NCBI GenBank assembly: GCA_949130495.1
Contig: OX422216.1
Location: forward strand, 100,075,967 to 100,139,966
DNA length: 64,000 nt
Direction: 5' to 3'
Source of the DNA: Sambucus nigra
Lineage: Eukaryota > Streptophyta > Magnoliopsida > Dipsacales > Adoxaceae
Under the pieces are notes generated by a model. That model was not told the DNA's origin and did no database searches. It saw only the letters and a program-made list of their open reading frames with translations. Below are positions 56,318 through 64,000 of this stretch, one piece after another. Positions within the stretch are counted from its first letter, which is position 1. Each line of letters opens with the position of its first letter. The position numbers and the translations under genes were made by a program.

Positions 56318-58440
56318 AGATTCTTTCGTACGAGATACTTGTATGAAGCATCTCATTTGTATGAGGGAACATCATTTGTATATGACATATTTTCTTGGAA
56401 AACAAGGTTCAAAACGTCACTTTTTTATAAACATATAAATAGGATCGAAAATGATATTTTCTATGAGCAACCCAGGTTTTTTTAATCAAAACCTTACTTT
56501 GTTGTGAGTTAGGAGGTCTTATCAATTTTATAATTCCAAGCGAACTAAGTGATACAAATTCATTTTCACGTCACATTTGAAAACATAACATGATATAACT
56601 CAAGTCAATGATACCAATATGTAAACAATGATCAATGATTCCAATATGCAAAAAGAACATATGTGCTTATCAAACAAAACTCCCCCTACATCACATAGTA
56701 TCTCTCCCCTTTAGTCTCGAATTGACAACCAAAGAAACAGATAAACAAACATCATCGTATCTAGAATAAGAATAAACATATGAAGCATATCTAGATAAAC
56801 AGAGGTAGCCACCTAAAATAATCAGAATATACTAAATTGTAGCTACCAAATAGTCACATGAATGATGTGACTAAACGAATCAATGCAGTGTATGAATAAA
56901 TCAGGAAAAGTAATATCGACTGCATGTAAACTGTCCAAAATACCAAAACATTATAATATCAGCATATATACGAAGCAGGTACTAAACTGAACAAGTGGTA
57001 AAATTCCTCTCTGGGTCGTTCGAACGATAATGCCATGTTGTTTGAACGATATAGGAATCTCATTTGAAACAGGTAAGAAACGACCTGAAACAGTAAGGTG
57101 TTGCGCGAAGCATCTATCTAACGACCGTTCTAACGACCATACCTGACACTTTGTGCACCTCGCGAGATAGGTTGTTTGATCCAATCTTCGAATGACATGG
57201 ATATGTCATTTGAACAACATCCAGAAGTCATTTAAACGACTTCAAAAACTTTATATTCCAGTTCTAAAAATGTTTATCTTTTGCCCAGTGAAATTTTTTC
57301 CTCAAAACGACAATTGGAAATACGAAATAATAGAAAAACAAACTCAAAATAACAAATATGAGTTACATGCTAACATAGTATCAATGTGATAAAACGTGGA
57401 TATAGAATGAATGGGCATGAACTACAACAAATGAATCACAACTTAGATACATCGAAACGATCAAGAAGCTCTAATTGATAGCTAAATTTCATCAAACTAA
57501 GTTTTAGCCATATATGATAATTAATATATTGAGATAAATGAACTAAACAAACATCATGCACATAAATCTAAATATTTGACGATTCTACAAGTAATAGCGT
57601 CATGACACGATTTTTTAACATTAGGATTCGTGGTGCAAACTCGTTGATATTTCCATCCAAACTCCCTCATATATTCATATTTCTTTTGTTTTGATTGAAC
57701 ATATCAAAGTAAACTAATTGGCCCCCTTTTGGCATAATTATTCCTTTTATTGTCTTGATTTTTTGTTAGGCTCTTTTAAACGGTGGCTTTCATGACGAGA
57801 TAGCCCTTTCCTGTACACACTCATCATTTTTTCATTAAAAAATATCAATCCTCACGGGTAATGGTTCTTACATGAACACATCCTCCTAAGTCTAATTATG
57901 CATGGATGATAAAATTGAGAGGAGCTCTCACCAAACTCAAATATGGATGAGAAGTCAAACATTCATAAAATCTTATGCATATGTGTGCGATGGCATATAT
58001 ACAAAGTCGAATCCATATGCAAATTAACTTCGAAAAACCCCATTAATCAATGGTTAAGATCATTCAGCGCTTCTACAATTATGAACAAATGTCCTAACTA
58101 CATGGATAATGAAATAAATGGGGTCAAATCATACCAATATGCCACATCAAACATGTAAACTCATGACACAAAAATAAACTAATTTTTTTTGTGTTTTTCA
58201 AAAATATTTTTGACCCAAAAATAAAATCATTTTGTATTTTCTCAAAAATATATGAAACCAAAAATCTTTTTGTACTTTCAAACGTTTTATCAAAACAAGA
58301 TCTTTTTGTATTTTTCGATAAGAGATAAATATGTTGTAATAGTAACAAGATATATATCATGAAGAGAAGACTAGCATATGACAAATATTCAAAGACAATC
58401 ATTCATAAGATAAAGTAAGAGAAGAATCATGTGCATGCAA
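56318..58440. other. Non-coding flank of copia LTR X, includes another LTR fragment
   Basis: No gene. It begins AGATTCTTTCGTACGAGATAC, with TATA-type ACATATAAATAGG at 56431-56443, apparently the LTR into which the copia element inserted. A further cluster of GTCGTTCGAACGA-type words lies at 57017-57232. A likely inversion breakpoint lies somewhere in this stretch. Confidence 0.45.
57017..57232. repeat. Palindrome cluster, GTCGTTCGAACGAT type
   Basis: GTCGTTCGAACGAT, GTTGTTTGAACGAT, CTAACGACCGTTCTAACGAC and GTCATTTAAACGAC words, similar to those in copia LTR X and the Tekay LTR, in sequence otherwise unlike either. Confidence 0.6.
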
Positions 58441-60251
58441 ATGAGAGTCGTGATGTTTAATTCTTAAAAACACTAAATATGATTGCCTAACCCAAGTAGG
58501 TGTGTAATGATGCATAGGGGTTTTGGGAACCGAAAAGACTTTATTCTTAAACTTCCTAGGAGCATTTTTAAGTTCATAACAATAACACCTAAGGTGACCC
58601 TTCCTACCGCAATGAGTGAAAGTGACCTAAATGTTGACCTCTCCTAAACGCTCCTAGTTGTCTCTCTTACACGATTGGTATTGGCTTTATTAATGGGAGA
58701 TATATGGTCATCGAAGCCTATTTCACACTATAATCCTTGATTTGGATGGTGCCTAACATTTTATCCAACTTTTCCAACCTAGCCTTCAAATTAAACTTCA
58801 CCTCACTCGAGTCTCTCATTCTTTCCTTAAGCTCACTAATCCAAGAATCAAGAAAATCCCTAGACTCCTCAAACTCTAGAATCACCTTTTTCACAGCCTC
58901 CATCAACAAACGAAGACTATTTCTCTCACCCTCAATGTATTCTAGTTTCTCCCGAATAGTGTTCTCCCATGCTTTAAGATCCTCAATCAATGCATCATTA
59001 TTCTCTACGACGTGCTCTTTTAACTTAGCTTGCAACCTCAAGTTTTCCTTTTTCACCTTTATCGCTTCCTCTTACAAATCATTAAAGGAAACTTGCAACT
59101 CTCTCGCATATATTTCCTCCTCCTCACTAGCTTCACCCTCACTCACTTGGGATTCACACTCAATGGCCTTGAAAGTGTCATTCACATGAGTATCTTCAGG
59201 GAAGATATATCATTGTCGTTCACATGACATACCATCAATAGTATAAAGTTACGCTCAATGGGGGAATTCTCTTTCTCTTCCAGTTCACTATCACTTAAGG
59301 TGGCATTATATGCTATCGGTTTCTTGACCTCCTTCTTAAGTATAGTGGGTCACTCCTCTACCTTATGTCCATAACCCTCACAACCAAAACACCTATCCGA
59401 TTCATCCCTCTTATCATTTTCATTTAGATTTTTCGGGACGTGATCGGCCTTGTTGTTCTTGAATTTCTCAAGTCTTTCGGCATCTTTCGATTGCTTTTGG
59501 AAATTAATAAACTTTTTGAACTTTTTCGCCAATAAGGCTACATCTTCGAAATCGATGTCGGAATCATCATTCGAAACTTTAGTTTTCTCCTTATGGGATT
59601 TCAAAGCAATGCCCTTTTCTTTCATTGGCACTTGCTTGGAGGTAAACATATCAAGATCATAAGTTTGTAAGTCACCTACAAGATCTTCTAGTTTCGTTGA
59701 TTCAAGCATACCCGAGGAGTTTAAAATAGTCACTTTGGATCAAATCTACTAGGCAACGACCTTAAGATTTTTTTTATGACTCGATTCTCTAGTATTTTCT
59801 ATCCTAAGTTAAATGATGAGTTTATAATGTTGGGCAACCTAGAGTAAAACTCCTCAAACGACTCAATCTCAAACATCTTAATCGTCTCAAATTGGGTAGT
59901 GAGGTTTTGAAGTTTAGATGGCCTAATCGTGCTAGTTCCTTCGTGAGTAAGTGAAAGAACATACCAAGCCTCTTCCGGCATGACAGGCGAGGAAATAACA
60001 TATAGACCTTTAGAATTATAAAGTGTAAGTCTTTGTTCAACTTCGATCTATGACTAAACCAGTTTTAAATTAGTGGCCTGTATATCTCTCGTGACCGATG
60101 GTGACAAACCTTTTTCAACCGCTAACCAAACACGCTCATCAATTGATTTTAAAGCACTTTTCATTAGCATTTTCCAATAAGCATAATTTGTGCCATAAAA
60201 AATGGGAGTTCTAAAACCATGAAAATTTCCAAAATTCATGCCTAAAGACAA
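58440..60251 (-). pseudogene. Copia gag (SIRE-like), decayed
   Basis: Gag of a Ty1/copia element, read leftward from ATG 60251. It starts MSLGMNFGNFHGFRTPIFYG and continues TNYAYWKMLMKSALKSIDER, VWLAVEKG, the usual N-terminus of SIRE-like gag. After stops and shifts come YSRLPNIINS-type sequence (59982-59799) and DLQTYDLDMF with a Lys-rich stretch. A half knuckle CFGCEGYGHKVEE lies at about 59354-59395. Next is a 112-codon coiled-coil-like block (59056-58718, beginning MKKENLRLQAKLKEHVVENN). A second knuckle-like GRKGHLRCYCYELK lies near 58560-58610. Protease, integrase and RT do not follow; sequence similarity to copia stops near 58440. Confidence 0.8.
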
Positions 60252-60286
60252 ACGGGATCACTCACACAATAAAAAAAGTGTTTCTA

Positions 60287-60298
60287 GTTCTGATACTA
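60287..60298 (-). other. Primer binding site of copia element
   Basis: The minus strand reads TAGTATCAGAAC three bases after the LTR end CTACA. It has two differences from TGGTATCAGAGC. This marks LTR Y as a 5' LTR of a minus-strand element. Confidence 0.75.
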
Positions 60299-60301
60299 AT
60301 T

Positions 60302-61492
60302 TGTAGGGTTCCTTTTTCTATGTGTCCTTTAAGTGGAAATAATTTTTCCAAAAACTTTTTCCAATTTTAATATACACTAATTTTGTGAAACAATTTTACT
60401 TAACCCAATTTTATCTTCTTAATCATGAAAATGCATCTAGGTGAGATTAAGAAAGATAAAGTAAATCAAGTCCACAAACACACAACGCTAATGTACAAGG
60501 AAACCACTAAAGGAAAAAAAACTCAGACAATTCAAGCCAGATAATCACTATGATACAGTTTTACAAAGTATAGACAGTAGACTTACTCAATTACTCGATC
60601 CCTCACAAGTCTTTTTGCTCTTTTATGCTTCAATCGCTCCTCCACAGTGCAACGTAGGAGTCCACCTATGCCAGGTCCACAGCACACGAGTCTACGTGTG
60701 CCTCGATGTCCACTGATATAGCTATGACAACCATCTACGATTCAGAACATGGAGTCCACCACTTTAAAACTCGACGAAATAATTTTTTGACAAAGATGAA
60801 CAAACTCCGGATGATGCATACAAGATATCTATATCATATGTGTATGAAATCTCGGTTCTTATAAACTATAATGATGTTTTTAACAATGCAAGACTTTGTA
60901 AATAAGTGAAGAAAATGAAATTATTCAGTTATGTAATTTTGGTTCTGCACACTACGAAATTCTCAACAAAAATTGCCTTAAATAAAAAACATTAAGTCGA
61001 TAAGTCGTTTGAACGATATCATCACGTCGTTAGAACGAACCTACATATTTTGTTTAAACGAGATAAGCATGTCATTAGATTCACCTACCGATGTCAGTGA
61101 ATGATAGTAAATGTTGTTTGATCCTTCTAAACACAAGGGAAAGATCTATACGACTATAAAACATATTTATCTTAGAATAAGCAAAGTTAAAATATTTTAA
61201 AATCATTTTTAATGAAAATAACATCGTCAAAACATTTTTACTGAGTCCTATAAACATTATGCATTCATACCTGAGAGATACTCGGAATACAATATGATAT
61301 GAAGACGTGAAATGTGCACCAAAAAACACGGCATGATCTATCTTCAAGATTGGTCGCTGCATCTTCAAAACAAAATGTCATGGACTATGTGAGAATAGTT
61401 ACAAGTAAAAATATATCTATGACTCAGACAAGTTTTGTCCAAAATTAAGTTAATTACATACAAATTGACACACTTGGAAATTTTTCCTTACA
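60302..61492 (-). repeat. Copia LTR Y (5' LTR, minus orientation)
   Basis: About 1191 bp, reading TGTAAGGAAAAAT to GAACCCTACA on the minus strand. It is preceded on that strand by AGATT, the same five bases that follow LTR X. Palindrome words lie at plus 61000-61080, with TATTTAAGG just downstream on the minus strand (plus 60973-60983). Confidence 0.87.
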
Positions 61493-61980
61493 AATCTGTT
61501 GCACAAGTACCCTCGTAAGATGTTCTTTTGTACGAACTCCTTCTCATATGAAACACATTTCCTATAAGAGGTTTGCTTTTAAAAAATAGTCCCTCATACG
61601 AAGGGTGCTTTGTACGAGCTCAATCTCGTACGAAAGGGCTTTGTAAAAGATTTTTAAAAAAAGCCCAAAAAATTTATATTAAATTATTTTTAGAAAAAAT
61701 TCCATAATATATTTTCCCCGTCAACTTGATAACTGAAATAAAACTTAGGAAAATGAAAAAATTAGTTTTCCTTTACAAAATATCAAGTGAAAAAGATGTG
61801 TTGTCCAGTCCGGTAGAGTGAAGTTCCAGTGCATTTATTTATCTCCATGTTTTTAATATAACTTGTAAAACTATTGTATACTCGTTATGCCCTCACTTAG
61901 ATAAATTGTTTTGTTTATGTTTCAAGACACATGTTCTATCCAAGAGATCTTCAGAAAAATTCATTAGTGCTCAAGATTTT
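61493..61980. other. Left flank of copia insertion, LTR fragment
   Basis: No gene. Contains CTCGTACGAAAGG, TTGTACGAGC, TTTGTACGAAC and CCTCGTAAGA words (61515-61640), matching in type the TTTCGTACGAGAT word at 56321-56335. Both sides therefore come from one target LTR. Confidence 0.5.
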
Positions 61981-61999
61981 AAATCTAACTGTGGACATC

Positions 62000-62330
62000 T
62001 CAGGTGCAACATTCGGGGGTGGGGGGAGGAGGATGCCTCGAGAAAGAACTGTGTCGCGGTCTCACACCTCTCTTCGAAAGGTGCTTCGGCCATCGTGGGT
62101 GTGGGGTGAATGTAAAGAGATGGATTCGCCAACCTATATTGCACAAAATAGGCAAAAGAACATGTTGCCACTTCGAGAGAGCGACATCAAGGACAAACTG
62201 ATGCATACAAAACCAATAGATCGGAGGTCCGGGGGATAAGTTACGGAATGGGAAGGTGTTAGGCACCCATCCTGCCCTTTTGGTCTCTCATGGGAAAATG
62301 CTCATATTTTCCGTTATCCCCGTGAAGTGT
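62000..62330 (+). repeat. Repeat leader with GGTGTTAGGCACC stem
   Basis: No credible gene in spite of two 65-100 codon frames. The part GGAATGGGAAGGTGTTAGGC followed by ACCCATCC (62246-62274) folds as an inverted repeat. I know such GAAGGTGTTAGGCACCC stretches from leaders of plant retroelements, but the element here cannot be delimited. Confidence 0.45.
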
Positions 62331-63180
62331 GTGTATGTGTTTATATAATGGAGATTGGAATTGTTCGACCCGTACCACGGAAAAGGTAGGATGAGGTCAT
62401 CCATAGGAATATTTCGAAACTAATAATAAATGTAGAAGATAGCATATGAGCATTCATTACGATATTAATCGTTATTGGGACACGATAATATGTGTTGGAT
62501 GAAACACAAATAAGCATGATATATGTTGAAGTGTGATAATTATGAAAATGAGGGATTTTAGGAAATTTAGAAAATTAGAAAAATTGGAAAATTGGACTCG
62601 AGTCTCGAATTTTAATCTGAGACGCCTATATAGCCTATAAAGGCATCAAAGTTCGCGTAGTTCGAATGTACAATAGGGGTGGGGTTTATCCCATAGATTC
62701 AAACAAAATTTTATTATGTGTGTACGTGTAGAAAATGTGTTTTTTGTTTTGGAAAAACTGTGATGAATAATTCCATTCGGAATTTACGAGGATAACCCTC
62801 TTTTATTTGTTTTTGGGTTTTTTTATGGAAAATAAAGTATGTGTAATATACTAATAAAATCCTAGATGTTAATATGTATAAACTAAAGTGAAACTAGATT
62901 GTGAATCTAACGTAACTTATGCAAAAATAAGAGATTAAAAGAGAAGGAGAAGGAGTTGGACCTTCCCTTTGAGCTTGAGCTTTGATCATGGATGAAACCC
63001 TTTGAATTTTGATGAATGTTGATGAGAGAGAAGGATATTTGCCAAATTAGGTGTGAAAAGGATGGCTACTTATGCTTGAATGGAATTTCTCATAAGGAAC
63101 TTCGCTGATTTTGAGAGAATGTTGCTGAGATCACTAATGATGATGGATTTCTTCCCTTTTGGGGGGTGAGGTCATGGCCT

Positions 63181-63190
63181 CTATTTATAG
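63181..63190 (-). promoter_or_regulatory. Likely TATA box of minus-strand LTR
   Basis: CTATAAATAG is a full plant TATA consensus and is symmetric, so strand is inferred from the purine-rich leader on its minus-strand side. Confidence 0.5.
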
Positions 63191-63206
63191 GGCCAAGGGG
63201 GGTGCC

Positions 63207-63290
63207 GATCGACCTACCCCAAGGTGTGCCTATTAACAAGTAACCCTTGACACTGTGCCGATTGGCAGGATTCAGGACCTGCCGATTTGC
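63207..63290 (-). repeat. GCCGATCGGC-type word cluster
   Basis: TGCCGATCGACC, TGCCGATTGGCAG and CTGCCGATTTGCAG words, each a near palindrome, 15-100 bp upstream of the minus-strand TATA box. Confidence 0.7.
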
Positions 63291-63423
63291 AGTCTCATGC
63301 AGACTTTTTGTGAAAAACAATCGTAGCATACAAACCATTTATTCGAATTATGCACGGTCCATACCATTATAAAGGTACTTTAGAGACCTTCAAGATTCGT
63401 TTGGACCTCTCCTGGGTTCGGGA

Positions 63424-64000
63424 GTTGACCTTGGATCAAATGTGGCTCGAAAGCGCACGTCGGTATTTTCGACGGGAGATCGTCGGACAGGAACGGATCG
63501 TTCGTCCGTATGGTAAGTTAGAATCAGGCACGGGGGAGTCCATTTGAAAGGTAGGAGATGTACTTTAACATTCCAAAGAGTTTTTCCTTGTTTGGAAAGT
63601 TGACCTTGGTCAACCGGGGCCTGAAAGCGTCCAGAGATCTCTCAGAGTAAAATGGATCGTTTGTCCATACCGTAGTTCAGAATTGTGCATGGGGTGGACA
63701 ATTAGAAAGGGTATTCAGTTCCCTTCATAGGTTCATTCAGTATCATTCAAGCTGAAGGGTTAACTTTGGTCATACAGAGTCCGGGAGTGCCTGGTGGCCT
63801 CCGAATCGATTTCCTGGGGAAAACTGATCGTTCATCCGAACGATTATGTTGTTTTGCACATGAGACAGATCGTTGGAAAGGGGTTTTCATGCCCTTTGAA
63901 GATTCAAAGAGTTTTTGCTCTAATGGTGAAGTTGATTGGTGTCAACTCGGGCCCGGGAGCGCCCGATGGCCTCTAGATTGGTACTTGGAGTGTGACCTAG
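63424..64000 (+). repeat. Degenerate ~180-bp tandem repeat
   Basis: Three decayed units at about 63424-63600, 63601-63760 and 63761-63920, with a fourth starting at the window edge. Each holds GTTGACCTTGGTCAA, a GGGAGCGCC(C/T) word, ATGGATCGTTCGTCC and a GAAAGG stretch in that order. Confidence 0.7.

Larger units (their letters stand above)
62331..63423. other. LTR-like non-coding sequence, minus-strand promoter
   Basis: No gene. CTATAAATAG on the minus strand (plus 63181-63190) is preceded on that strand by GCCGATCGAC, CTGCCAATCGGC and CTGCAAATCGGC-type words (plus 63207-63290). Confidence 0.45.

Noticed and set aside
58737..59189. 150-codon plus-strand frame
   Set aside because: It is antisense to the coiled-coil part of copia gag; its Ser/Leu-rich translation mirrors Glu/Lys codons.
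61906..62266. Overlapping 65-102 codon frames on both strands
   Set aside because: A G/C-rich repeat leader with few stops by composition; no frame is supported by motifs.
1..64000. CRISPR arrays, operons, ribosome binding sites, bacterial promoters
   Set aside because: The sequence is plant nuclear DNA; the regular repeats are microsatellites, minisatellites and LTR word clusters, without spacer-repeat structure.

Overview
This is nuclear DNA from a seed plant, most likely a flowering plant with a large, repeat-rich genome. The evidence is a plant L1-type LINE (DUF4283-like ORF1, endonuclease, reverse transcriptase, zf-RVT), an Athila/Tat-type Ty3/gypsy element primed by tRNA-Asp, Tekay/Del-type gypsy elements primed by initiator tRNA-Met, SIRE-like Ty1/copia remains, and hAT- and CACTA-type non-autonomous DNA transposons. 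I see no intact host protein gene, rRNA, tRNA gene or CRISPR array. The window is almost wholly nested transposable elements, typical of gene-poor heterochromatin. No element here is clearly able to move by its own proteins.

Layout. 1-4637: minus-strand LINE, running off the left edge, inserted in an old gypsy LTR (B1). 5098-13324: young Athila-like element (two 1560-bp LTRs, TSD AAAAC) with gag-protease but no RT, RNase H or integrase, also inserted in LTR B1 (4637-5097 continues at 13330-13823). 13817-18401: a second LTR of the same family (B2), split by a 2849-bp solo LTR (14897-17745). 18402-21100: decayed internal region of element B (gag, protease, RT). 21100-23290: decayed copia pol. 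23290-26689: old repeats with a 38-40 bp tandem array. 26690-27863: hAT-type MITE with imperfect 8-bp TSD. About 28283-51072: a large low-coding retroelement with direct terminal repeats and remains of a 'putative gypsy type transposon' domain ORF. Three later insertions sit in it: a CACTA-type MITE (28901-29519), a three-LTR tandem array of a coding-free retrotransposon (30127-34617, TSD GATCG) and a full-length Tekay-type gypsy element (37792-48619, TSD GAGGC). The Tekay element splits a ~51-bp minisatellite built on CCTTATAAGG. 51073-55119: AT-rich sequence with LTR-like promoters and a compound (AAT)/(GAT) microsatellite. 55120-61492: the two LTRs of one copia element in opposite orientation, best explained by an inversion. 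61493-64000: further old LTR-like repeats and a degenerate ~180-bp tandem repeat.

Main novel pattern. At least six unrelated LTR families here carry, at a similar place (within roughly 130 bp upstream of a TATA-like box), a cluster of short self-complementary words, mostly CpG-centred and different in each family: CGAACCGGTTCG, TCGTTCGAACGA, CGATCGATCG, TCGTACGA, ATTGG...CCAAT, GGCCGACCAA and GCCGATCGGC types. This recurring layout is the best candidate for an undescribed cis-acting system. Other notable points are the copia inversion, LTR differences of the Athila-like element packed into one end, premature stops that all look like methyl-cytosine decay, and a CArG-like minisatellite.
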